From the NCBI RefSeq assembly GCF_002088235.1, contig NZ_AQQV01000006.1:1-64000 (forward strand): 64,000 nucleotides of DNA, read 5' to 3'. This stretch comes from Oceanococcus atlanticus (GTDB lineage Bacteria; Pseudomonadota; Gammaproteobacteria; Nevskiales; Oceanococcaceae). How positions within the stretch are numbered: position 1 is the stretch's first letter; every line of letters begins with the position of its first letter. The position numbers and the translations under genes were made by a program. Positions 20,956-30,005 of this stretch are shown in pieces. The notes beneath the pieces are model-generated. The model had not been told where the DNA came from. It saw only the letters and a list, made by a program, of their open reading frames with translations, and did no database searches.

Positions 20956-21000
20956 CTATGTTGCATTACACTGTGCCGCCCGTCAATCGCCGAGTTTTCG

Positions 21001-21621
21001 TTGGAATGCGCCGTGCCGAAATTACATGATGGTCGAGAGATTTCTCCCGCCACGTTGGAGAAATTGCGCAGCACGATCCTGAAGCGGTTTGCCGCCGCGT
21101 CGTATCAGGATGTGGGAATACGAGATATCTGTGCCGAGGCTGGTGTCAGTCCAAAAACGGTCTACAAGTATTTCGGTAACAAGGACGAAATGCTGTTCGC
21201 GTGTATCCAGGACGACCTGGAAACATTACATTTGCAGTGCTTGCAAGCGGCGAGGCAATACCAGCAGCCGTTGCGTCAGCTCAGTGCATTTTTTGAGTGC
21301 TGGTGTGACTACTACTTTGAGCGAAAGGATGTTGCCGCCATTGTCTTTCTGACGATCCCTCAGCGTTACTGGGTTGGCGAGCGTTCATTTGTGCAGGCGC
21401 CCCTGCACCGTGTGGCGCAGGGCATGCTCAGCGCCGGGCAGCGTGAAGGGAGCATCGCTGACGATATTCAGGCCGATCTGCTGCGCGAGTGGATTGTGGG
21501 TTTGGCTCACCGCGCCATGATTCGCTTTTTGAGCGATGCCGAGGTCGTGCCTGCCGAGATTAAACGGGCTTTGCTGATAGCCATTCAGCGCCTCGCATCG
21601 CGGAGTGCCGCAGTTCAGTAG
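21001..21621 (+). CDS. TetR/AcrR-family transcriptional regulator
   Basis: About 206 residues. The N-terminal helix-turn-helix is typical: ILKRFAAASYQDVGIRDIC followed by AGVSPKTVYKYFGNKDEML. The C-terminal ligand domain is helical and not assigned to a known ligand. The longest start is TTG 21001; a GTG at 21013 with GGAA upstream is a good alternative and loses no domain. It is divergent from the PhyH operon and is expected to control it, with an acyl-CoA or fatty acid as a plausible ligand (inference). It is convergent with the flavodoxin-like gene. Confidence 0.9.
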   Translation: MECAVPKLHDGREISPATLEKLRSTILKRFAAASYQDVGIRDICAEAGVSPKTVYKYFGNKDEMLFACIQDDLETLHLQCLQAARQYQQPLRQLSAFFECWCDYYFERKDVAAIVFLTIPQRYWVGERSFVQAPLHRVAQGMLSAGQREGSIADDIQADLLREWIVGLAHRAMIRFLSDAEVVPAEIKRALLIAIQRLASRSAAVQ

Positions 21622-21687
21622 GACGGGGGGGGCTAGCAGACATTGCCGTTGGAGCAAGATGCCCTTTGCCGGCGGCTCTGCGCGATG

Positions 21688-22149
21688 CTAGAAAACCCCT
21701 GCTTCCAGGCCCGCGGCCATGGTCATGCCGAGTTCTTCGGCGGCTTCAAGGTGCTGTGGTTTGGGGCGCCCACGGCAGATCAGCGGGTCGGCCACTTCCT
21801 TGAGCGCGTAGCCGTTCATGATGCGGTGTATGGCGGCTGCAGCGCCGCGCCCATCGTTGGCGCAGGAGATGAAAATGGCGTACGGCCGGCCACCCAGCTG
21901 GCCCTCGACCTGATAATAGGTGCGGTCGAGGAAATCCTTCATCGCGCCAGACATGTAGCCGAAATTCTCCGGCGTGCCGAACAGGATGCCATCGGCCCAC
22001 AGCAGGTCGTTTTCGTCAGCCTCATGGGCGCGGATGAAGCGCACCTCGACGTTATGGATGTCGTGGTGACGGGCGCCCTTGAGTGCCGCCTTGGCCAGCC
22101 CCTCGGTGTGCCCGCTTTGGCTGTGGTAAACAATCAGCAGATTTGCCAT
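21688..22149 (-). CDS. Flavodoxin-like NAD(P)H-dependent oxidoreductase
   Basis: 153 residues with a flavodoxin fold. The FMN phosphate loop is VYHSQSGHTEGLAKA, and the second FMN loop reads FGTPENFGYMSGAMKDFLDR, close to WrbA and to flavodoxin family proteins. It lies 32 bases downstream of rnfE on the same strand and could be co-transcribed. If so, it might exchange electrons with the Rnf complex, but that is inference. A simple NADPH:quinone or FMN reductase is the alternative. Confidence 0.85.
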   Translation of the reverse strand: MANLLIVYHSQSGHTEGLAKAALKGARHHDIHNVEVRFIRAHEADENDLLWADGILFGTPENFGYMSGAMKDFLDRTYYQVEGQLGGRPYAIFISCANDGRGAAAAIHRIMNGYALKEVADPLICRGRPKPQHLEAAEELGMTMAAGLEAGVF

Positions 22150-22181
22150 GGGCGCATCATGGCATACCCCACGTGGTGGTC

Positions 22182-22862
22182 TCAGATGGCGGCGGGCGAG
22201 GCCAGCGAGGTGGCAGCCTTGGCTTTGTCGGCCTGATGGCGGTCAAACCAGTTTTTGCCGGCAATCATCAGGCCCAGCCCCAGAAAGGCGCCGGGCGGCA
22301 GGATGGCCAGCAGCAGGCCGCGGAAATCTTCAATCAGCACGATTTCCCAGTTGGCAGCGAGGGGGCCGAACAGCAGATCAGCATCGGCCAGCAGCGTGCC
22401 GTGGCCCAGCACTTCGCGCAGGGCGCCGAGCACCACCAGGCACAAGGCAAAGCCCAGACCCTGGGCGAAACCATCGAGCGCCGCCGGCAGAGGTCCGTTC
22501 TTGGAGGCAAAGGCTTCGGCCCGACCGATGATGCTGCAGTTGGTCACGATCAACGGGATAAAAATGCCCAGCACGCGGTACAGCTGGTGCAGATACGCGT
22601 TCATGAGCAATTCAATCGCGGTGACAATGGCCGCGATCACCATCACGAAGACCGGGATACGCACTTCCGGACGCACCCAGTTGCGGATCAGCGACACGAT
22701 CAGATTGGAGGCCACCAGCGTGGCCATGGTCGCAAGACCCAGGCCGAGACCGTTGATGACGGTGGTGCTCACCGCCAGCAAGGGGCACAGGCCAAGCAGT
22801 TGAACCAGGCCCGGGTTGTTGGTCCACAGGCCTTTGATGGTGATTTCGCTATACGTCGCCAT
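22182..22862 (-). CDS. rnfE: Rnf electron transport complex subunit RnfE (RsxE)
   Basis: About 226 residues, an integral membrane subunit with about six helices ([18 protein letters not shown] at the start; [19 protein letters not shown]). RnfE and RnfA are homologous and together bind the [2Fe-2S] cluster inside the membrane; the Cys in LLGLCPLLA and in [13 protein letters not shown] are the expected ligands. The start at ATG 22862 overlaps the rnfG end by 14 bases. It is the last Rnf gene in this order A-B-C-D-G-E. The rnfH and nth genes seen after rnfE in other gammaproteobacteria are absent. Confidence 0.94.
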   Translation of the reverse strand: MATYSEITIKGLWTNNPGLVQLLGLCPLLAVSTTVINGLGLGLATMATLVASNLIVSLIRNWVRPEVRIPVFVMVIAAIVTAIELLMNAYLHQLYRVLGIFIPLIVTNCSIIGRAEAFASKNGPLPAALDGFAQGLGFALCLVVLGALREVLGHGTLLADADLLFGPLAANWEIVLIEDFRGLLLAILPPGAFLGLGLMIAGKNWFDRHQADKAKAATSLASPAAI

Positions 22863-23472
22863 CGCCGAATATGTCCTGTTGGTGATCCTTGAAGTATGCC
22901 AGCGCACCGTGCACGGCTTTGACCACAGCGCGCGGCGTGATGGTCGCGCCGGTGAGCTGGTCGAAATTGCCGCCGTCCTTGCGCACCGCCCAGTTTTCCG
23001 GCTGGTTCAGCGAGGTGTTGTCGAACTGGGTGATCCAGTCGCTGCGCGAACGGTCAATGCCGTCGCCCAGGCCCGGTGTCTCACGGTGGCGGGTGATCCG
23101 CACGGCAGCGACCGTGCCGTCGCGACGGATGCCGACGAGCATATCGATGGCGCCGCTGTAGCCGTTGGGCGCGGTGACCGGCAGGATGGCGGCCACGGCC
23201 ATGCCATTGCGGCGTGCGATGTACAGCGTGTCTTCGCCCGGGGGGGAGATATTGCCCGGCAGCGTGAGCGTGCGCGTGTCCTGCAGCAGAGCATTGTCAT
23301 AGCTGTCAGCGGGCAGGATCTCCTGCAGCTGGGTGATCATGCTCTGCCGCTCGTTTTCGGCGATCCGCTCGCGGGTCAGCCAGTTGGCGCTGGCCAGCAG
23401 TGCGCTGCCAATCACCGCAAAGGTGGCCAGTACGGCGGCGCTGCGCAAAGCCTGTTTCTGCGCTTCGTTCAT
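22849..23472 (-). CDS. rnfG: Rnf complex subunit RnfG (RsxG)
   Basis: 207 residues with one N-terminal membrane helix ([18 protein letters not shown]) and a periplasmic FMN domain. The covalent FMN site is the Thr of [11 protein letters not shown], about residue 177. In the complex RnfG passes electrons between RnfD and the iron-sulfur subunits on the outer face. The start ATG 23472 overlaps the rnfD stop as ATGA. The length is normal. Confidence 0.94.
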   Translation of the reverse strand: MNEAQKQALRSAAVLATFAVIGSALLASANWLTRERIAENERQSMITQLQEILPADSYDNALLQDTRTLTLPGNISPPGEDTLYIARRNGMAVAAILPVTAPNGYSGAIDMLVGIRRDGTVAAVRITRHRETPGLGDGIDRSRSDWITQFDNTSLNQPENWAVRKDGGNFDQLTGATITPRAVVKAVHGALAYFKDHQQDIFGDGDV

Positions 23473-24482
23473 GGCTGACGTGGCCCCGTGCCGTAGGTGC
23501 GGGTCGGCGTGTAGTGGTCGATCAGCGGTACGCAGATGTTCATCAGCAGAACTGCAAAAGCCACTGCATCCGGATAGCCGCCAAAGCTGCGGATGATGTA
23601 GACCAGCACGCCGATGCCCAGGCCGTAGTACAGGCGCCCGCGCGGCGTGGTGCTGGCCGACACCGGGTCGGTTGCAATAAAGAAGGCGCCGAGCATGGTC
23701 GCGCCGCTGAACCAGTGATGCAGCAGGCCAGGATGGCGGTCGGCGTCACCCAGCCAGAACAGTAGCGTCATGAGACCCAGCCCGGCTAGAAAACCAACCG
23801 GAATCTGCCAGCGGATGATCCCGCGCAGCAGCAGCCACAGACCGCCGGCCAGAAAGGCCAGATTGATCCAGTCCCAGGCGAAGCCGGCCACAGGCCCGCT
23901 GGCCATGCTGGCTGCGGCCTCCTGGCTGGTCTGCTGGCGTGAAAGCTCGGTCTTGACGTGATCCAGCGGGGTGGCCGCGGTCAGCCCGTCGAGCTCTTCC
24001 AAGCCGATGCGTCCCTGGCTGTAGGCGGTCAGGCGGGTCTGATCCAGATCGGCCGAGGGGTTAACCCAGGCGCTCATTTCCGCCGGGAAAGCGATCAGCA
24101 GCACCACAAAGCCCAGCATTGCGGGATTGAACGGGTTGTAGCCCAGTCCGCCGTACAGATGCTTGCCGAAGATCAGCGCGAAACTGGCGCCGAACACCAC
24201 CAGCCACCACGGGGCGTAGGGCGGGATCGACAGACCGATCAGCAGGCCGGTGACCAGGGCGCTGCCGTCAAGCAGAAATTTGCGTATCGGCCGCCGACGT
24301 ATGGCCAGCATCAGGGTTTCGCTGGCTACGGCGGTGGCGCTGGCCAGGGCCAGATTGGCCAGCACGCCCCAGCCGAAGAACCAGTAGCTGGCGATCACAC
24401 CGGGCAGCAGGGCCAGGCAGACACTGAGCATGACCCGATTGACCCGGGCGGCGACCGGCAGATGTGGCGAGCTGCGTGGCAT
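23469..24482 (-). CDS. rnfD: Rnf complex subunit RnfD (RsxD)
   Basis: 337 residues and about nine or ten membrane helices. The covalently flavinylated Thr is in DGLTAATPLD (Thr171 by count). The segment FSGATMLGAFFIATDPVSA is also conserved in RnfD/NqrB proteins. With RnfG it forms the flavin path through the membrane and is the likely ion-pumping unit. The ATG overlaps the rnfC stop by one base (TGATG). Confidence 0.94.
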   Translation of the reverse strand: MPRSSPHLPVAARVNRVMLSVCLALLPGVIASYWFFGWGVLANLALASATAVASETLMLAIRRRPIRKFLLDGSALVTGLLIGLSIPPYAPWWLVVFGASFALIFGKHLYGGLGYNPFNPAMLGFVVLLIAFPAEMSAWVNPSADLDQTRLTAYSQGRIGLEELDGLTAATPLDHVKTELSRQQTSQEAAASMASGPVAGFAWDWINLAFLAGGLWLLLRGIIRWQIPVGFLAGLGLMTLLFWLGDADRHPGLLHHWFSGATMLGAFFIATDPVSASTTPRGRLYYGLGIGVLVYIIRSFGGYPDAVAFAVLLMNICVPLIDHYTPTRTYGTGPRQP

Positions 24483-26590
24483 CAGGATGATTTCTCACGG
24501 GCGGCTTTGGCCGCTTTGGCTTTGGCGATGGCCTCTGCGGCCGGATTTGAGCCGTCCGCTTTTGCGGCCTTGGCGGCTTTGGCCTTGGCAATGGCCGCGG
24601 CCACCGGATCATCGGATGGTGGTGGGGCTGGTTCGCCCGCAGCATCAGATGTTTTCGCGGCAGCTAGCGCTTTAGCTTTGGCAATGGCCTGCGCAGCTGC
24701 ATTTGAGCCTTCCGCTTTTGCAGCCTTGGCGGCTTTGGCCTTGCTGATGGCCGCAGCGACTGGATCATCGGTTTGTGCGACTGCGGGTTCGTCCACATCG
24801 GCGGTTTTTTTCGCGGCAGCCCGCGCCTTGGCTTTGGCGATGGCGTCTGCGGCCGGGTTTGCGCCGGCAGCTTTCGCGGTCTTGGCGGCTTTGGCCTTGG
24901 CGATGGCCGCAGCGACCGGGTCATCCGCAGTGGCGCTGGTGTCCGGTGCCGGCGTCTTTGCGGCCGCCAGCGCTTTGGCCTTGGCAATCGCATCCGCCGC
25001 AGTGTTTGCACCTGTGGTTTTTGCTGCCTTGGCTTTTTGCGCTTTGGCCTTGGCGATGGCTGCGGCGATGGCGTCATTTCCACCGGAGGGTTTGGGCGGC
25101 GCCGCGCTGGGTGCATCTGCAGCCGGTTTTTTCAGCGCTTCGCGCTTGCGTCGACGCGCTTCTTCTTTCTCGCGCGCTTCTTTTTCCAGACGCTCAAGCC
25201 GGAATTCGTGCCGATCACGAGCGATATCGGCTTTGCGTTTTTCTTGCTCGGCCTGATAAATCTCGGTCTTGGCGTAACGGTAGTACTGCACCAGAGGAAT
25301 ATGTGACGGGCACACCTGTGCACAGCAACCGCATTCGATGCAGTCGAACAGGTGCAGATCCTGGGTCTTGTCGAATTCCTTGGCACGGGCATGCCAGTAC
25401 AACTGTTGCGGCAACAAACTGGCCGGGCACACGTCTACGCATTCGCCGCAGCGAATGCACGGCATGGCCTGTTCGACCGGCTCAGCCTGATTGACCTCGA
25501 CCAGCACGCAGTTGGTGGCTTTGACCACCGGCACCTGATCACTGGACAGGGCAAAGCCCATCATGGGACCGCCCATGATCAGGCGGGTGTGTTCATGGCT
25601 GTAGCCGCCGCAATGTGCGATCAGTTCGCTGACGGGTGTGCCCAGGCGCACGTCCAGGTTGCGGGGCTGGGCGAGGCCCGGTCCGGTGACCGTAACCACC
25701 CGCGAGGTCAGCGGTTCGGCATAGCGCAGAGCGCGCCAGATGGCAGCCACGGTACCCACATTGTGGACCACGATGCCGATATCCAGCGGCAGGCCCTCGC
25801 TCGGGACTTCGCGCCCGGTGAGGGTTTGAATCAGCTGTTTCTCGCCACCTTGCGGGTAGCGTGTGGGCACCACCCGGATACTGATCTGTTTATAGCCCGA
25901 GGCTTTCAGCGCGCTGCGCAGCGCAGTGGCTGAATCGGTGGCATTGTCCTCCAGTCCGATCAGGCATTCCTGGGCGCCGAGGCTGCGCCGGATCAGTTCC
26001 GCGCCACTGAGAATATCCTCGGCGCGCTCGCGCATCAGTGCCGCATCGCAGCTGATGTACGGCTCGCATTCGGCACCATTGAGTATCAGCGTGTTGACCA
26101 GCGAATCCCGCCCCGGGTTGAGCTTGACCGCCGATGGAAAGGCCGCACCGCCAAGCCCGACAAGGCCGGCGGCGCGGACGCGCTCGCGCACCGTGGCCGG
26201 GTCCAGGGAAAACGGATCTTCTGCCGGTGGCCAGGCCGGTTGCGGCAACGCTTCATCCTGGCCGTCGGACTCGATTACGATGGCCAGCGCCTGCAAGCCG
26301 GAAGGATGTGGCACTGGTTTGTGGGTAATCTCGACCACGGTGCCGGAGATGCTGGCGTGCACCGGCGCGGCAATGAAGCTGTCGCTGTTGGCCAGTACCT
26401 GGCCGCGCAACACCCGCTGGCCGACTTCGACTTCGGGCACGGTCGGTGCGCCAATATGCTGGCTAACCGGCAAGGTGACACGGCTGGGCAGCGGCGCAGT
26501 ACGGATCGCACCGGCCTCGCCATGCAGCTTGTGCCCCTCGAGCTTGAGGCCACCCTTGAAGCCGTCGTTTTTTTTCAGCAGGCCGAACAT
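24482..26590 (-). CDS. rnfC: Rnf complex subunit RnfC with Ala/Lys-repeat tail
   Basis: About 702 residues. The N-terminal part binds NADH and FMN (a GAGAxx-like turn is GLVGLGGAAFPSAVKL). Two [4Fe-4S] sites follow: CIRCGECVDVCPASLLP and CIECGCCAQVCPSHIP. RnfC is the peripheral NAD(H)-oxidising or reducing subunit. The last 200 residues are four tandem repeats of 51-52 residues rich in Ala and Lys, after a charged coiled-coil-like stretch (RKADIARDRHEFRLERLEKE). ATG 26590 overlaps the rnfB stop by one base; the frame is open upstream only because it shadows rnfB. Gammaproteobacterial RnfC proteins often have low-complexity Ala/Lys tails of variable length. Confidence 0.94.
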   Translation of the reverse strand: MFGLLKKNDGFKGGLKLEGHKLHGEAGAIRTAPLPSRVTLPVSQHIGAPTVPEVEVGQRVLRGQVLANSDSFIAAPVHASISGTVVEITHKPVPHPSGLQALAIVIESDGQDEALPQPAWPPAEDPFSLDPATVRERVRAAGLVGLGGAAFPSAVKLNPGRDSLVNTLILNGAECEPYISCDAALMRERAEDILSGAELIRRSLGAQECLIGLEDNATDSATALRSALKASGYKQISIRVVPTRYPQGGEKQLIQTLTGREVPSEGLPLDIGIVVHNVGTVAAIWRALRYAEPLTSRVVTVTGPGLAQPRNLDVRLGTPVSELIAHCGGYSHEHTRLIMGGPMMGFALSSDQVPVVKATNCVLVEVNQAEPVEQAMPCIRCGECVDVCPASLLPQQLYWHARAKEFDKTQDLHLFDCIECGCCAQVCPSHIPLVQYYRYAKTEIYQAEQEKRKADIARDRHEFRLERLEKEAREKEEARRRKREALKKPAADAPSAAPPKPSGGNDAIAAAIAKAKAQKAKAAKTTGANTAADAIAKAKALAAAKTPAPDTSATADDPVAAAIAKAKAAKTAKAAGANPAADAIAKAKARAAAKKTADVDEPAVAQTDDPVAAAISKAKAAKAAKAEGSNAAAQAIAKAKALAAAKTSDAAGEPAPPPSDDPVAAAIAKAKAAKAAKADGSNPAAEAIAKAKAAKAAREKSS
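24485..25075 (-). repeat. Four tandem 156-bp repeats in the 3' part of rnfC
   Basis: Read on the minus strand, the repeats begin at about 25075, 24922, 24766 and 24610. Each encodes DDPVAAAIAKAKAAKAAKA-like residues, then a GxNxAAxAIAKAKA helix and a variable Pro/Asp linker. The final copy is cut short to 42 residues by the stop codon. The DNA copies are similar but not identical, so the array has aged. Slippage at this array could change the tail length between strains. Confidence 0.85.
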
Positions 26591-27135
26591 CAGGCGGCAT
26601 CCTGCTGCGGCGGGGTCCACTTCCAGGTGGTGATCGTCGGCTTGATCGCAACCATGTCGATGCAGTCCACCGGGCACGGCGGTACGCACAGCTCGCAGCC
26701 GGTGCATTCCTTCTCGATGACCGTGTGCATCAGCTTGTTGGCACCTACGATTGCATCCACCGGGCAGGCCTGAATGCACAAGGTGCAGCCGATGCAGCGG
26801 TCTTCGTCAATGACAGCCTGATACTTTTCGTCGTCGGCAACACCGTTGTCCGGATTCAGCGGCAGTGGTTCGCGGCCCAGCAGTTCGGCCAACGCAATGA
26901 CACCGTCTTCGCCGCCGGGCGGGCACTGATTGATCTCGGCCTCATCGTTGGCAATGGCTTCGGCATAGGGCCGGCAGCCCGGGTAGCTGCACTGGCCGCA
27001 CTGGGTCTGCGGCAAGATGGCGTCAATCTGGTCAACCAGGGGGTCGCCTTCGACCTTGTAGCGCACCGAGGCCACGCCCAGGGCGATGCCGAAAGCAGCG
27101 GCCAGTCCGCCAAATGCCAGGATGGCGGTCAACAT
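26590..27135 (-). CDS. rnfB: Rnf complex iron-sulfur subunit RnfB (RsxB)
   Basis: 181 residues: one N-terminal membrane helix ([19 protein letters not shown]), then a Cys motif [16 protein letters not shown] ending in NQCPPGG, and a ferredoxin domain with two [4Fe-4S] sites ([16 protein letters not shown] and [16 protein letters not shown]). It accepts or delivers ferredoxin electrons on the cytoplasmic side. The ATG overlaps the rnfA stop by one base. The length is typical of the short gammaproteobacterial form. Confidence 0.95.
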   Translation of the reverse strand: MLTAILAFGGLAAAFGIALGVASVRYKVEGDPLVDQIDAILPQTQCGQCSYPGCRPYAEAIANDEAEINQCPPGGEDGVIALAELLGREPLPLNPDNGVADDEKYQAVIDEDRCIGCTLCIQACPVDAIVGANKLMHTVIEKECTGCELCVPPCPVDCIDMVAIKPTITTWKWTPPQQDAA

Positions 27136-27710
27136 CAGACCAGCCCCGAAAAGCCGAGAAAGGCCAGTGACATCAGGCCGGCGGTTATCAACGCAATGGG
27201 TGCGCCCTGAAAGGCGTCAGGCACGTCTGCAACAGCAATGCGCTCGCGCATGGCCGAAAACAGAATCAGCACGAGTGAGAAACCGACGGCGGCGCCAAAG
27301 CCGAACAGGGCCGACTCGATGAAATTGTGCGCCTCGCGCACATTCAGCAGGGCCACGCCAAGCACCGCGCAGTTGGTGGTGATCAGGGGCAAGTAGATGC
27401 CCAGCACTTCGTGCAGCAAGGGGCTGGATTTGCGCACCCACATTTCGGTCAGCTGGACCACGGCCGCGATGACCAGGATGTAGCTGATGGTGCGCAGGTA
27501 CTCCAGACCCAGCGGGGCCAGCAGGTATTGCTCAACCAGATAGGAACTGACCGAAGACAGGGTCAGCACGAATGTGGTGGCCAGCGCCATGCCCATCGAG
27601 GTTTCCACTTTCTTGGAGACGCCCATGAACGGGCACAGGCCGAGAAACTGGACCAGCACGAAGTTATTCACCAGCACGGTGCCGATGATGATCAGCAGGT
27701 AATCGCTCAC
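27135..27710 (-). CDS. rnfA: Rnf complex subunit RnfA (RsxA)
   Basis: 191 residues with six membrane helices, homologous to RnfE. The conserved Cys are in [13 protein letters not shown] and [13 protein letters not shown] and are thought to bind the membrane [2Fe-2S] cluster. It is the first gene of rnfABCDGE and uses GTG 27710. A GGCGGG stretch lies about 8 bases upstream. A 7-bp hairpin lies just before the start. The gene follows metG after 160 bases of AT-richer DNA that may contain the operon promoter. Confidence 0.94.
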   Translation of the reverse strand: MSDYLLIIIGTVLVNNFVLVQFLGLCPFMGVSKKVETSMGMALATTFVLTLSSVSSYLVEQYLLAPLGLEYLRTISYILVIAAVVQLTEMWVRKSSPLLHEVLGIYLPLITTNCAVLGVALLNVREAHNFIESALFGFGAAVGFSLVLILFSAMRERIAVADVPDAFQGAPIALITAGLMSLAFLGFSGLV

Positions 27711-27724
27711 GGCAAAACCCGCCC

Positions 27725-27745
27725 GACCAGGTTCAAGGCCTGGTC
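27725..27745 (-). promoter_or_regulatory. Inverted repeat before rnfA
   Basis: GACCAGG (27725-27731) and CCTGGTC (27739-27745) form a perfect 7-bp inverted repeat with a 7-base spacer, 14 bases upstream of the rnfA GTG. It could be a leader hairpin that shapes translation start or an operator. There is no U-tract, so it is not a standard terminator of metG. The rest of 27746-27870 is AT-richer and shows no convincing gene. Confidence 0.4.
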
Positions 27746-27870
27746 TGCAGAGGGGGAATGTGGCGGTGGCAGTGTCATGGTGCGCGGAGTTTAGGGAGTT
27801 GCGAGAGGCTTATTCAATAAAGTTTGGTAAACGTCATGTTCTTATTACGTAAAGATTTAATACGCATTCC

Positions 27871-29901
27871 TTACTTTACTTTCATGCCCGGTGCGGCGCC
27901 CTCGTCCGGACTGAGGATAAACAGCTCTTTACCGCCTGCGCCGGCGGCCAGCACCATGCCTTCGGAGAGGCCGAATTTCATCTTGCGCGGCGCCAGGTTG
28001 GCGACCATCACGGTCAGGCGGCCCTGCAGATCTTCAGGCGCGTAGGCCGATTTGATGCCGGCAAAGACCTGCTTCTCGCCCAGCTCGCCCACATCCAAGG
28101 TTAGACGCAGCAGTTTGTCGGCGCCCTCCACATGCTCGGCCTTGGCAATGCGCGCGATGCGCAGGTCGACTTTGCTGAAATCGTCGATGCCAATGGTCTG
28201 GGTATCATCGGCCGCTGCGCTTTTGCTGGTTTTGTCCGGCTTGGCCTCGGGTTTGGCTTCGACTTTGTTGGCGGCTTCTTCGTCCAGCATGGCTTGCACG
28301 GCCTTGGGGTCCACCCGCTGCATCAGCGGCGAGAACTTGTTGATCGGTGCATCCAGCAAGGGCTCGGCGCGCGTGTCCCAGTCCAGTTCGGCATAGCGGA
28401 ACAGGTCGCTGACTCGGGCGGCGGTCTGCGGCAGTACAGGCGTCAGATACAGTGTGAGCAGGCGGAACAGGTTCAGTGCGGTGGTGCAGATGGCTTGCAG
28501 TTGCGCATCGCTGCCCTCCTGCTTGGCCAGTTTCCAGGGTTCCTTGGTGGCCACGTACTGGTTGGCTTTGTCGGCCAGCGCCATGATGCGGCGGATCGCC
28601 TGGCTGAATTCGCGTTTTTCATAAAGCTCGGCGATTTCGTCACCGGCCGCGGCAAATTCATCGAACAGCTTGGCTTGATCAAGGCTGTCGCCCAAGCGTC
28701 CGTCGAAGCGTTTGCTGATGAAGCCCGCGGTGCGGCTAGCGATGTTGACGTACTTGCCGATCAGATCGGAATTCACGCGGGCCTGGAAATCATCCAGGCT
28801 CAGGTCGATGTCCTCGACTGCGCTGGACAGCTTGGCGGCGAAGTAATAACGCAGATATTCGGCTGGCAGATGGTTGAGGTAGGTGCGTGCCTGGATGAAG
28901 GTGCCACGCGATTTCGACATCTTGGCGCCGTTGACGGTCAGAAAACCGTGGGCGAACACGCTGGTCGGCGCACGGAAGCCGGCACCATGCAGCATGGCCG
29001 GCCAGAACAGCGTGTGGAAGTAGGTGATGTCCTTGCCGATGAAGTGATACACCTCGGCCTCGGAATCGGCGTTCCAGTAGGCGTCGAAATCCAGGCCTTC
29101 GCGCTTGCACAGGTCGGCAAAACTGGCCATGTAGCCGATTGGCGCATCCAGCCAGACGTAGAAATACTTGCCGGGTGCGCCGGGGATTTCGAAGCCGAAG
29201 TAGGGGGCATCGCGGGAGATGTCCCAGTCTTGCAGGCCGCCGTCAAACCATTCGGCCAGTTTGCTCTTGACCGCGGACTGAATCGACGCGTTGTCCAGCC
29301 ATTGCTGCAACCAGTCGCCGAAATCCCCCAGCTTGAAGAAGAAGTGCTCGGACTCGCGCTGCTCCGGCGTGGCTCCGGAGACCACCGAGCGTGGGTTTTT
29401 GAGGTCGGTGGGAGCGTAGGTCGCGCTGCACACCTCGCAGTTGTCACCGTACTGGTCCTCGGCCCCGCAATTGGGACACTCGCCGCGCACATAACGATCC
29501 GGCAGGAACATGTTCTTGACCGGGTCGTAGGCCTGCATGATGTTGCGCCGCTCGATGTGGCCAGCTTCACTCAGGCGGGTGTAGATCAGGCTTGCCAGCT
29601 CGCGGTTTTCGTCGCTGTGCGTGGTGTAGAAATTGTCGTAGCTGATGAAGAACTCGGCGTAGTCCTTGCGCTGTTGCTCGCCAACCTCTTCAACCAGCTG
29701 CTCCGGGCTCATGCCGCGCTTTTCAGCCATCAGCATGATGGGCGTGCCATGCACATCATGGGCACACACGAAGCGGCAGTCGTGTCCGCACAGGCGCTGA
29801 TAACGGACCCAGATGTCCGTCTGGGTCGACTCCAGCATGTGCCCGAAATGCAAGGCAGCATTGGCATAGGGCAAAGCATGGGTGACGAGGATGCGGCGCA
29901 T
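27871..29901 (-). CDS. metG: Methionyl-tRNA synthetase
   Basis: About 676 residues, class I synthetase charging tRNA-Met. Signature motifs are the HIGH-type HFGHM in [15 protein letters not shown], the zinc knuckle [17 protein letters not shown] and the KMSKS loop in [11 protein letters not shown]. After a Lys/Ala linker (about residues 540-570) comes a C-terminal Trbp111-type tRNA-binding/dimerisation domain ([20 protein letters not shown]). ATG 29901 starts at the conserved [14 protein letters not shown]; the eight residues before it are not conserved. The neighbourhood rnf-metG-mrp-dcd is shared with Pseudomonas, with an unknown gene inserted between metG and mrp here. Confidence 0.97.
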   Translation of the reverse strand: MRRILVTHALPYANAALHFGHMLESTQTDIWVRYQRLCGHDCRFVCAHDVHGTPIMLMAEKRGMSPEQLVEEVGEQQRKDYAEFFISYDNFYTTHSDENRELASLIYTRLSEAGHIERRNIMQAYDPVKNMFLPDRYVRGECPNCGAEDQYGDNCEVCSATYAPTDLKNPRSVVSGATPEQRESEHFFFKLGDFGDWLQQWLDNASIQSAVKSKLAEWFDGGLQDWDISRDAPYFGFEIPGAPGKYFYVWLDAPIGYMASFADLCKREGLDFDAYWNADSEAEVYHFIGKDITYFHTLFWPAMLHGAGFRAPTSVFAHGFLTVNGAKMSKSRGTFIQARTYLNHLPAEYLRYYFAAKLSSAVEDIDLSLDDFQARVNSDLIGKYVNIASRTAGFISKRFDGRLGDSLDQAKLFDEFAAAGDEIAELYEKREFSQAIRRIMALADKANQYVATKEPWKLAKQEGSDAQLQAICTTALNLFRLLTLYLTPVLPQTAARVSDLFRYAELDWDTRAEPLLDAPINKFSPLMQRVDPKAVQAMLDEEAANKVEAKPEAKPDKTSKSAAADDTQTIGIDDFSKVDLRIARIAKAEHVEGADKLLRLTLDVGELGEKQVFAGIKSAYAPEDLQGRLTVMVANLAPRKMKFGLSEGMVLAAGAGGKELFILSPDEGAAPGMKVK

Positions 29902-29952
29902 GGCAGAAAAGTCTTGGGAAAACACGCTATTTTGCCATAGGCCACCGGCCCG

Positions 29953-29982
29953 AACATAAAGAAACCCGCCGTAGCGGGTTTC
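29953..29982 (-). terminator. Rho-independent terminator of the unknown secreted-protein gene
   Basis: A perfect 9-bp stem (GAAACCCGC/GCGGGTTTC, 29961-29969 and 29974-29982) with a 4-base loop. On the minus strand it is followed by TTTATGTT. It lies 24 bases after the stop codon at 30006 and before metG. Confidence 0.85.
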
Positions 29983-30005
29983 TGATTAAAGCCGAATTGA
30001 CGCCG

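Noticed and set aside
16700-21650. A complete genomic island with integrase and attachment sites
   Set aside because: Composition looks different by eye, but no integrase, transposase, direct-repeat ends or tRNA junction was seen.
24485-25075. Repeats that might be a CRISPR array
   Set aside because: The units are 156 bp, contiguous, in frame and without spacers; they encode protein repeats of RnfC.
23958-25256. 432-residue plus-strand frame with Ala-rich repeats
   Set aside because: It is the mirror of the RnfC Ala/Lys repeats; no start site or family support.
28132-29940. 602-residue plus-strand reading frame
   Set aside because: It lies wholly opposite metG, whose HIGH, KMSKS and zinc motifs are intact; the frame has no recognisable domain and arises from high GC.
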